From Nectonema munidae (taxonomy: Eukaryota; Nematomorpha; Nectonematoida; Nectonematidae): 64,000 bases of DNA. Both the position numbers and the translations under genes were made by a program. Below, piece after piece: positions 13,201-25,200 of this stretch. Position 1 is the first letter of the stretch. Each line of letters opens with the position of its first letter. The notes under the pieces were generated by a model. That model was not told the origin of the DNA. It did not search any database and worked only from the letters and a program-made list of their open reading frames with translations. The stretch lies in contig JAUIRK010000819.1 in the NCBI GenBank assembly GCA_030549495.1, positions 548,501 through 612,500 of the forward strand, read 5' to 3'.

Positions 13201-16200
13201 GACTAATTAACCAATCAACTAACTAATCACCTAATTTTCTGATACGATGTTTTCTGAACACCGTTCAATCCAATATAAATTTCTCAGTACAGTGCACTTT
13301 CGTTATAAGGAAAATCTCTATAAGGGACAGTCGCATATATGGGACAATATTTGAATTTCAGATCAACTATTTATCACTGATTTTTACTTCTGACACTAAA
13401 TTGGATATAAGGGACAAAAGTTTTTTACATTTTTTAATTTTAAATTCAAGATGATGATGATGTCAATATTTATGTTGTTGTTGTTAGCCCCTAGATTTTA
13501 CTATCTCTATATGAGTATAATCTTTCAGTTCAAAACAAATCTTTGTTAAACTAAGAAAGTATTTCGATAAAAGCAAGTACTCTCAGGAAATATTGATGAT
13601 AATGATGATGTGATGATGATAATGATAAGTTTATAATTCGTTCTTCTTTATTTTAATTTGTTGCGTGAATGTTTTACAGAAATATAAATTGCATATGTCT
13701 GTTTTTTTGCATTAAAACTGTCTTAAAGCTTTTGTATCAATATATGTTTTTGTTTAAGAAGGTTGTATTTAAGTCTATGTTTGTATGTTTATCTTTATTA
13801 ATGTTTATTTTAAAACCGTACATTTTATTTATCTTTTAATAAAGTAATTCTTCTAAAAGTATTAATGTCAAGTTCTAAAAGAAAAGTTTTATCACTGAGA
13901 GAAAAGTTAAATTTGTTGAAGAAATATTAATCTTTTCCAAAAACAAGTCTAAGATCCCTCAATAAAAGTTGAGGTTTCAAAACTGCTCAATTTATCTTTC
14001 TAGGAAAATAAATCGCAAAAGTTCTTTTGAAAATATTGATCAATTTTTGCTCAAATGGTTCTTGGATTATTCCTATATCAGGATCCATTTTCGAAGAAAA
14101 AGCAAAATCGATTGCCACTACTTTATGTCACGAATTTTTTTTGCTAGTGATGGTTGGCTAACAAGATGGAAAGAAAGAAATAATATTGTTAGTAAAAAAA
14201 TAATTGGTGAATCTAAATCAGCTGACTTGCAATCTAAAGAAGAACCTGAACGTACTATCGCTTTTAGAAAGGAAGGTGTGAAAGGCTGCAAAAAATTAAA
14301 AGAACGTATAACAGTTTTATTGGCTTGCAATATGGTTGGCAATGAAGAACTTCCTCCTTTGCTTATTAGGAAAAGTAAAAATCCTAGATGTTTGAAAACA
14401 TAAAGAATTTTCTAGTTGTTTGCGAGAATAATAAAAATAGTTTTATGACTGCAAATTATTTTTTCAATTGGATAAAAAATTAGTTCAGAAATAATAAAAT
14501 ACTTCTTCTTGTTGACAACTCTACATCTCATCAAGGAATGTGTTTTGAAAATATAGAGCTTGTTTTTTTCCTTCAAATTCTTCATCTATATATTACGACC
14601 ATTAGATCAAGGCATAATTCAAATTTTAAATATGTTTCAATTAAATGATAAAACAGATTTAACATTGTATATAAAGGCTATTTCTATTATTATTGATGCT
14701 ATTTTTTGAATTGAAATGTGTTGGAAATTAGTAACTGAAGATACTATCGAAAATTGTTTTAGCAAATCTTTTAAGCCCCAAGACTCAAAAAACTATGAGT
14801 TTTTTATAGAGGAAAAAGAATTTAGTGATTTCACTGCAAAAAAAAGCTTGATTTATGTCAAGATGAATCAAATATTCCAACCATTGAAACAAATATGGCG
14901 AAGAAAGAGAAGAAAGTGAGGAAGAAAAAATAGAAAAACGTATAAACGAAGGAGTAATTAAAGCGCTTTATATTATTTAAAGATTTATCAATGGTGTGCT
15001 CATGATGATGTTGAAACTTTAAGTTTACATTATAAATATGAAGTAAGTATCAATTCAATTCTTTTAAAAAACTACACGCAATCTTCTATATTAGATTATT
15101 TTTGGCCAAAAGAATACAGTTTTTAATTGAAATTTAGTCATATACACATTTTAATTAAAATTTTTATTGATGTGTATAAACTATTATATAGTATTTAGTA
15201 TAAATTTTAATTTGGATATATGGGACAAAGTGGCTGAACCTAAAGTATCCCTTATACCGAAAGTACACTGTATTTATATTTAAATTAAAATATCTCATAA
15301 AATTAGCCTTAAAAGTGAACAAAACTAAATGATTAGTTTATCTTCAATATGAAATCTGATAGTTGGCTTCAAATTATAGATTGCTTTCTCAATTTCAATT
15401 ATTGTTCGATGCTGTAAACTAAAATATAAAAACTATTCTTATAAAAATTTATATTTATTTACATTTTCATCCTTTCACGTGATTTTTTCATATTTATTTT
15501 GAAAATAATAATGCACATATTAAAATAATTTTCTATAAAAATTAACATAAATTATCGCTTATTTTAATTTCAAACTGCAAATATCTTTTAATTAGTCTTT
15601 TTATTTACATTAATTTTAATGAATTCTTTAAATAACCTTGATTTTGTGATCCATGAAATATCTTTTTAAATTTTCGACACACGGAATACTTTAAGGTCTA
15701 TGGGCCTTTGAGAACTAATTACATGTTTATTTTTCAATGAGCTTTTATATAACTTAAAGGAGATGATTTTATTTTCTATTGTGGATATTAGACTTTATTT
15801 ACATGCTGATATAGGAGAAAACCCATTAACTGTCATAAAGAGTAGTCGTCAGATTAACTGCGTATCAAGTTTATTAAAGTTGTACTTTCGTGATTTGGTT
15901 CAACCTCTCTTTCCCGTTTACATGTTTGATCAGCTTATCTCCATCTCCAAAATATCTTCCAATGACACCTTGGTTGAACGGACATCCGAGCTTTTGCAAA
16001 CGTTACCCGATTCCGTCTATCTTACTATGCGGTTCGTTTTTATCAATCATCATCTTACATCTCATGCTTATTCATCATTTTTCTTTGATTTTACATTTCT
16101 TCATATTGCTCTAAAAATTAATATCCTAGCGATTTTTGTAACAGGGCAAGAACACTAAATTATGCATATCATATTCTTATTTAAAATTGCGGGTTTTGTT

Positions 16201-19200
16201 GGGGTATGCCTAGGCGGTTGCGGTCATTTTCTTTTTCTAAGCGGATGGAAAATAATACAATTATGCACGGGGCGGGTGTGGGCAAATTTTTTCAACACGC
16301 ACGGCTCTAACATACACACGTTTACATTATCAAAGCTCTATTTGTTTCTTCTGTATATTCGTCTTGATTATTGATTCTTGTAAATTGAAAGCTGGTTAAT
16401 AAAAAAAAGGATATAAAAATAACTGCAATAAGCTATTCGAAATTTGATGTGTGTCGTAACCCATTTTAATTCACGCAAAGCTGACCATTTTGACTAATTT
16501 CTATTGAATTCCATTTGAAAATTTATTTGCTTCTATAGTAACAATAACCAAAATGGGTTAAATATTAAAATTTCTGGGTGCGTCAGCAGTTCAAACTATA
16601 ACAACACGATGATTGACGATTTTAAACTTGTGTGGGGCTTTAGAATGTATGTATGTCTGAGTATTTTTAAATATGTAGGTTTCTTATCCAATTAACCATA
16701 CATTGTTTACTCTTATGATTCCATCGCAATATTTGAAAATGGTGCCATTTTTTTTATCGACCACGCTTTTTAAATTGTTGGAAGTTTTCTAAATTTTACT
16801 TTTTTTTATTGTCAGTAATAAAAAATGAAGAAAGCAAACATGCACAACTTGCTTTATTTATTTTCCAATTATTATGAGAGGCGCTTTTAATTGCGTATTC
16901 TTCTTTTTAATGAAATCTGGGTACGCATAAATGAATTAAATGAAACACGTCTATTTTTTAAATTGAATGAATTACAAAAGGAGGAAAATAGGGAGGTAAC
17001 AAATACTTGTATCATCAAAACCAAAAATATAATTATACAATTACAAATACTCTTTGGTAAACTTAAGATGCTTACACACATGTTATAGCGCAGGGTATCA
17101 AATTTTCATATAAATACATTCATTTCAATCAATTCGATATGCACACAATAATCGTTGCTCAGCTTCACTGATAAGCGCAAATTCTCCGGAGTGAATTTTG
17201 AAGTGCCTTTATTGATATCCCGGCATTCATGATATCGCACTTCATAGTCTTGTATTTATCATTACATTTTACATAATACAAATTCATTCGATCCAACCCT
17301 GATGACCACACGCTACCGCATTTTTGTGTATTAATGATAGTATTAAAATTAAAAGTTTGTGCCTCTGTGTTTTTAATGTGGGCAATTGAAGCATGAAGTA
17401 GTCGTGGGGGGAATTAGGTTTTGTTCTTTCATTTTTTTATAAGAAATATTGCCTCTTCTCATTTTTATTGATATTCCCCTTTTTAGGTATCTTTTTGCAT
17501 TTTTGAGTCATTTGTCAGAATTTAGTGATGAAAATATGATGGATGGTTACAATTTAGCCGTTTGCTTTGGCCCAACTCTGCTACCTATTCCCACTGATAG
17601 AGACCAAGTTGTTAATCAGGTTATACTTTTTTAATGCCAATCATTCAACCATCTAAATTTATTTGGTGGAAAACTTTCTCATGTTTAAACTATATTGATG
17701 TTTTAAACAACAAATAAGGTATATAATAAAGGATTTTATAATACTTTTAATTATTTATTTAATCATTATGCCTTCTATAGAAATATTATAATTCGAATGC
17801 TTTCAGTGTGATTATTTTTTTTACATCATCTAAACTCTTTTTAACAATTCTCATAAATCCTGTTGCAAGGAATCTAGATACGAAGTTTCAGTTCATCCTG
17901 TGTTGTTTTGAAGGTGACATCTTTGACAAACTTCTTTTAATTGTGTCTGACTTCGCATGTGTGTTTTTGAGAAATTTGATGCAAATTAAAACTGTCTGAC
18001 ATTTTGATTGCAATGCATCTTTGCAAACTGTTTCATTTTAACCCAATGCTTATGCGCAAACAAGGCGATATGACATTACATCGATCTACAAAAGGTGTAT
18101 TTTTTATGCTAGACCAAAGTTGCCCAAAGGGGTTAATATCGATGTCTATGGTATTTTTATGGGGTCTATATAGCTATTAGGATAGAAAGAGTCGATAATA
18201 ATATCAAAATGAGCTCATCAATAAGATTTAACTTCGTTTATTTTCTTATATGATAAATATAAAAGTCAGTTGTCTAGAAGAGCTAATTAATTCTTTTGGC
18301 ATAATATTTGGGGTTTAATTTGGTCTCCAACTTTGATTCTGAATAATGTCTAACAGTTGTCTGACTATGCCGTAAATACAAGACACACTAGTATTTTGTT
18401 TAATCTTGATGGTATGTACATTTACATTACAATGAATTTAAATCTGAAAGTTTAATATTTTGATATGTCTTGTGAAGGTGAAATGAGTGTTCAATAGATA
18501 TTATGGAGATTTTGAAATGACAATTATGTAGAATTTCAGCTTTTCGACTTAGTTTTAAAGAGTCAATAAATAAACGCCACTCTCTAAGATCAGTGATGTT
18601 TGGATTTCTACATCCAATGAGCTCATATACCAACAGAATTTAATTTCTTTATCATCATAGCATCTTTCAAACCTCCTAATCCAATTAAAAATTTGTCTGT
18701 TTATTTACAATAGAATCTTATATATGATATTGTCAGTAGTGACCAATTAACGGAAATTGTCTACATGCAAACGTAGCATTGCACGTACGGAAAAAAGAGG
18801 CATCAACAGAAAACACACTTATAGAATTTCAAAAATATGTTATACGAAAAGTGTGCGCTACTTTCATTTTGATGGCAGCCGTTGTGCTTTATCTTTTGAT
18901 AGGTAAATCTGCATTGCCTTGAAAAAGATTTGTATTATTCCTTTGATTTGGCTATATCTTTATTGATTATACCTTCAAATATTTTGTCGACCCAAGATCC
19001 AAATTTGAGGATACCATTGGGTTCAGTGATTCTCAACCGGGGTCCATAAGTACCTGGTGGTCCATGAAATATTCATGGGGATCTACATGCAAAATATTTT
19101 AAAAATTGAGGGCCACAGTGGTATTTTGGTGTTCCTAAGGGTAATTTCATTTTAGAAAGGTTGTTATTATTGGAAATGCAACTTCTACTTATATTTACAC

Positions 19201-22200
19201 CATTTTGAAATAAAAAGAATGTATATTAATGATTATCTCTAAACTTTGTTTCTTACTCATCGATCTTTCAGTGGCAAAAGGAAACGAAAGTTTATCAACA
19301 AGGAAAAAGTTAAATAAAACAGATGAATTTAGATTTCAAATTAATATAGTCTTACAATCTCCTTCATATTAACACATTTGCTCACTTCATCATCATCATC
19401 CATTCGCTCTAATGAGCAGGTCTTAGTCCTGGCGAGCCAAGGTTGACCTTGAATTTGCAGCGACGTCTCCATCTTCCTTTCATTTCAGCATCTTCAATCT
19501 TCAGGTTCCTTTTCTTCATGTCTTCTTTAACAGCATCTTCCCATCTTTTTTTCGGTCTCCCTCTCCTCGCTTATCAAGTGATGTTTTCATCCCATAGTCT
19601 CTTCGTTAGTCTTTGTGGATCCATTCTCTCTAAGTGTCCTAACCAACGGACTCTATGCTCTTCCAAATACTGCTCTATATCTTCCACCCCTATCATTCTT
19701 CTAATCTCTTTGCTTCGCACTTTGTTCAGTAGAGTTTTGCCACACATTATTCGTAACATCCTCATCTCAGCAGACTGCATGCGTCTCACTTCAACCTTCT
19801 TCATTGGCCAACACTCTGCTCCATAACACATAACACTCCTTACACACGATTTGTATAGTCTTCCTTTTAACTTCAATGATAAAACTCTGCCGCTACGCCA
19901 GCAATGTCATTAAACTTTTTCCAACCAGCTCTATTTCTTGATATCACCGTTTTTTCAATTTCGCCATCTCTTGTTAGAACATGACCCAAATAACAAAACT
20001 CCTTTACTACTTCGAATTCATCTTCATCTAGTTTAACGAAGCCTTGATCTTCCACAATTTCATGATTTATCTTACAACTGCGACATATGAAATTTTTTGC
20101 TCTGCTCAATGGAACAGATAAACCTGAACATCTCTTATGAACCTATAATTCGCATTTAACGCATTGAATAGCATTCCTAACTACTCATTTTAAACTAAAT
20201 ATACATAATTACATTTGCTCATTTCCAGTTTAATAAAATTGGAGATAAGTATATTCCTGTTGTCATAGACTGCTTCCATTTGCAATATAAAACTTAAAAA
20301 TAAAGGGATAATCTTAGAATAAAGTGGAAATATTGTTCACTCTGTTTATTATAAAGTTACAATGCTCACCATCGAATGAAGCAAAGTTTCAAAAATATTT
20401 AAAAAAATCTAAAATTTCTGCCTTTATTAATTATTATTACAGTGAAACCTGTCTGTTGAAGAGAAGAACCCCTATAGAACGGTTAATAATGCATATTTTC
20501 AATGTCTTCCGTTTTTGACCATTACAAACATGTTTTAATATATTATTATTGTTGTTATTATTACTGGAAATAAGCGTTTCTTTTGTCGATTAGCTATGAG
20601 CGAGGTGGTCCATCCCAAAAAATTAAGAGAAGAAAATGATTGTGAACTATTGATTTCAGTCAATTGTATTTTGATTTTATGTAAGAAGTAGATTAATTTT
20701 ATGAAGATTCGCAAGATTATGTGCTGGCGATATTTTATTATGACAAAAAGGATATATTTTAAAAATCGTCAATAAAAAACGATATTTTTTAACACATTTT
20801 TTTTTCGTATTGGGGGTTTTTTTTCTTTTCATTTTTTTTTTTTTTTTTGAGATATTTTTTATTTGTGGGTGATGTGGGCGTTTTTTTATTAAATGAGGAA
20901 ATAAATAAATTATTTTTTTTTTTTTATAAAAAAAATTGGGAGGAATTCCCCCCTTTGTTTGGGAAAAGGAGGGGGAAGAAAGGGGGAGAAAAACGTTTAC
21001 TATCCCCAGCTGTCAAATCAAGTCAAAAAGTTTTAGATATGCTAACTAGACTATAAAATAGGGGGAAATTTATTTTAGTTAATATATCAGAGCTAGCTAT
21101 CTAGAAAACCTTATTCACGCTTTGAAATTCAAAATTTAGTTATATAAAAAATAGAAATAGGATCGAAAAATTAAACACTTAATCTAGTTGCTTATAAGGA
21201 ATAATCAAAATTTTCAAAAGACTCAAATTTGCCAGAGTAATCTTCTTTCCCAAGCTTTAAAAACATTCTAATCTTTTTCTAACATTTTCTCAATTGTCAT
21301 TGCGTTTCAAGCATTGAAATTCAACAATGAATCGTCTACTTTTCTCTTTAACCCATTAATGCCCAATGTCGACTATAGTGGACTTTACAAAAATAAAATC
21401 GCCTGCGTTTATCAAAGCTCTTTAATACAAATCTTCTGCCTTACATTAGATATCGTCTGATTATTCTGGTCGTTAACGGGTTAAATGAATTTTGATATAA
21501 CACGCATTCGATTTGTATTTGTTCGCTCACTGGCGACTCGCTAAAACTGAAAGTGTTAAACTTTCATAAAGAAGATAAATATTGTAAACTCGACTTGTTT
21601 TGAAAATTTGGCTTGCTACCCATAGCAACTATATTAACGGATTTAGGCCTATAGTGCTATATATAGGATGCAGGTAATTTCTGGATTTTAACCCATTAAG
21701 CACCATAGAAATCAGACGACATCTAAATAAAACGCAGACGATTTATTTTCAAAGTCATTGAAAAAAGCAGACGAAGATGAAATTACTTATGTTCCCAAAT
21801 GGTAGCATTGGGACTTAATGGGTTAAGAAAGTTTTATATTAAATTATCTAATGTCATCTGCATTATCTCCGAGTTTTACGATTGTATTTTTTTTCATATA
21901 ATCCTATTGTCCCATTCGTCAAAATATTTTTCAATGATCGCATTTATAACATGAACTTTAGACTCTCATCATTGAACTTGTGCGAAGTATAATCGTGGAA
22001 AATGAAGCTATATTCTGCAAGAAGATGAAAGGAATAAAATATGAGAAATTTAACACCATGGCACCATCCTTTCTTCGTTCGAAAATTGAATCTAAGATTT
22101 CCATGATTGATTCAGAAGATGATTCTTCCGATTATGAGAATGGCATTGCTAATGTTACCGAAGATTGCTCAGTCGAGGAGTTATCTGAAGGTAATCTTTC

Positions 22201-25200
22201 CAACTTTATTTATATACGGTTTTTGCAAAAAGAGTTTGGAATTGTTGGCGGCAAATGTATCATACGTTTTAACTGTATATAAAAGCATTTTAGAAACGCA
22301 TTAAGAACTGGACTCTGTGTTTCGGAGCTATGCTTATTATCAACACAGGGGAAAATCTAACTTCTAAAATGCTAGATTTACAGGTTGCTTATCAAAAAGT
22401 ATTAAACTAACTACAACTTCTGTTAAAACGAGTTTTTAAATTCGTCTTAACTGATTTTGCTTTTATTTTCGAGCAAGTCACCGTTCTGATGAACTATTGT
22501 ACGAAAATATTGTATAAACACAAAAATGTTTGTTTCTAAAATGTTAGATACCGTTAAAACTTATATAACCTAAATGGCAATCTTATCCTTTGGTTCCAAT
22601 ACTGGAAACTTAAAACTTCATTTAAAGTCCTTTGTTCCTCGACCACAGGGTAAGCTCACACACACAAATGTGTGATACTTTTTATTTGGACCATGCTGCA
22701 TTTCTTGACTAGATGTCCTTCTTGATGTCAACCGGATGGCATTAAGAATGAAATCCTGGGGTCTAACCACAATGCCACCAGCCGCCTTTTTTCCTATTCT
22801 GGAAAATGTATTGTTAAAATATTTGCATGGAAGTAAAATACAGTCAAACCTGTCTATAGCCGCCACTCAAGGGAAGCAGAAAACCTGACAGCTATTCACA
22901 GGTGGTCGTAATACACAGATTAAAAATAATTTTACTTCTTATTTCGTATTTAAAAGATTATGTGTGGAATTTATTTATTAACTAGGCACTTGTCTCTAAC
23001 AAATCATTAAAAAACTAAAAAAATTATTATAGTGTAGAAAGAGCATTTTTTTATAAAAATAAACTGCATAAAAGAGCAAACAAAAGATGAAAATATTAAA
23101 AGTAAAAGTAATAAAAACCAGAAGAGCATTTTATTAATAAAAAATTTAATAGTGATGTAGGTTATGTATGTTGGAGGCTTACATTATTCTTTTTCAAAAT
23201 ATAGTAATCAGAGATCTTTGACTGTTTGACATTTTGTTTTTGTAACTGTGATCCTTGATCAACTGCATCATTCAACTCTATGCATTTTTCGAGTACTTTA
23301 GTGAAGCCTTTGTGTATCGCGAATGCCTGTATTTCAGAAATACTTTTACTGACATCCCCAAGGTTTTTGTACTGGAGTTCATGTGAGCCTTCATCATCTT
23401 CTTCTTCGCTGATTTCATTTTATTGATTGAGTTCAAGTCGGTGCTGAAATTCTTCGACAGTTAAAGGGTGATTATGATCAGTTGTCACCAGTGAAGCATC
23501 GAATCCAACGAATTCATCTAAACTCATTTGCAAATTTTCTCGACAAACAGTCTCTATATCATCATTCTCTTCTTCCTTGTCTTCATCACCTCTATTTTCA
23601 GCGTCTTCACAACCAACTCCACATCTTTGGAAACACTTCTGGATTGTGTCTGCCCTTATTTTTCTCCATTATTCGTGAAGCCAATAAATAGCGTGAAGAA
23701 GATCAGTGCGTCACAACAGATCAGAAGCCGTCAACTCATGTTCTTGTTTCATTCGACTAATTATACCGTGCAGCTGCCGCTTCCTGAAATTCAATTTCAC
23801 CGCGTGTATTATTCCTTGATCCATTGGCTGAATGATGGAAGAAGTGTTAGGAGGAAGGAAAACAAGTTTTATATTAGAAAACTCTAAACGAGGATGGCAC
23901 GAAGCATTGTCCAGCTACATTAGGATCTTTCGGCTTTGGGACTGCATTTTTTTGCTGAGTTTTTTCATAAAAAGTTCAAAAAGATTGCTTGTCATCCCAG
24001 CCTTTTTGTTTGTGTGGTAATCTACCGGAAGATCTTTATGTTGCATTTCCAAAGCAACGGGATTTAAATGATTTGCCAATTAACATTGGACGCTTTTCTT
24101 CAAGAGAATTAGCACACGACATATCACCTCAATCTTTTGTCAAAGAGAAAGTGAATTGCGAATTTTAGAAGACTTTGGAGTGTTTGCAGGCATATCAGAA
24201 TAATGTAATTTATATAACAAATGAGAAAGTTTAGGCGTTCATATTATAAAATAGGATGGAAATAATTGACACGCAAATGAATGAATTAAACAGATGTTTA
24301 TGTGTAATGAAAAATGAACTTCAGACGCATCGAATTATGACGATTTGTTTTCTCAAGTACAAGACTCCTGTTTTATATCTAAATGATGACACTAGAATGT
24401 AGACTGCATAGAAGAGAAAAGCGCTCAAAAAACGAAAGTTTCCATCATTATTATCTTACTGATTTAAGTTCTACAAATAAAAGTGCATATGTGTCTATGT
24501 GCTTTACACTTTTCGCCCAGAACCCAATACATATGCACAATTATATGTCTTTGGTTGGAAGATACATCTGTAACTTGTGAACAAGATAATCTTGTTCAAT
24601 TACACAGTCTTCACATAATATTTCTTTGCAAAATACTTCGTGGCAGCTTGGCCGTTAACTACATCAAGAAGTGGACGTTGGTCGCGTTTAGCAGATGGCC
24701 GCTATTCACAGGTGTATTGTGTAGTAATTCTGTCCGGGGGATATTTTAATGGCCGTTATAAGAGGTGGACGCTATTGACAGGTGGGCGTTAAAGCAGGTT
24801 TGACTGATTTTTATTACTTACTTCCTCAAATATTTATAAAACATTGATTCGCTATGACTGTGGTTTTGGCAATTTATGCTATCAGTTAAAAACAGATGTT
24901 TTATAACAACTCACAATCATTTGCCAACTATGAAACTTTAGTGGTGACCACAGGAACAAAATGTCCTTACAAAAATCTTAAAGTATCAATCTCCCATATA
25001 AAATTCCTACAATTAACATTATTCTTGTTTCTTTGTGTAATTTTCATCACAGCTTCTCTCGTATTACCATACATTTCTGCATATACACATGCTTCATGTG
25101 AATATTTAACTGAATTTTGACATTTAAAATTTACTGAAATTATGTCTTTCCGCAGAAATTTTGTAAATTAGTTAGGAATAGGGTGGCGAAATCGGAGGCA

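Larger units (their letters stand above)
13290..15270 (+). mobile_element. Tigger/pogo DNA transposon, degraded, + strand
   Basis: The left end reads CAGTGCACTTTCGTTATAAG and the right end, reverse-complemented, reads CAGTGTACTTTCGGTATAAG. Both are flanked by TA (13288-13289 and 15271-15272), the pogo-family target. The 1981-bp body carries a transposase relic in the same direction and an embedded repeat at 13474-13589 that also occurs, inverted, at 30958-31074. It lies in an srGAP intron in the same orientation as the gene. Confidence 0.88.
11790..15814 (+). other. srGAP intron G-H
   Basis: About 4 kb of intron, half of it the Tigger element at 13290-15270. A small GC-richer patch at 11818-11900 starts CAGGGCC and may be a hAT or SINE scrap. 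The rest is AT-rich without recognisable content. Confidence 0.45.
17620..21961 (+). other. srGAP intron I-J
   Basis: About 4.3 kb. Contains a lone hAT end near 19025 (CAGTGATTCTCAACCGGGGT), the LINE 3' piece at about 19387-20165, a lone Tigger end at 20440, a homopolymer-rich patch (20798-21000), and two piggyBac-type MITEs (21352-21480, 21692-21822). The 17640-19000 part shows nothing recognisable. Confidence 0.5.

Noticed and set aside
16887-17088. Two fully overlapping frames on opposite strands
   Set aside because: Short, low-complexity, mutually antisense, with no homology and no splice logic. Intronic chance frames.
18427-18633. 68-codon minus-strand frame (begins MVYELIGCRNPNITDLRE)
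   Set aside because: No family resemblance, no splice context, and ordinary length for chance in this composition.
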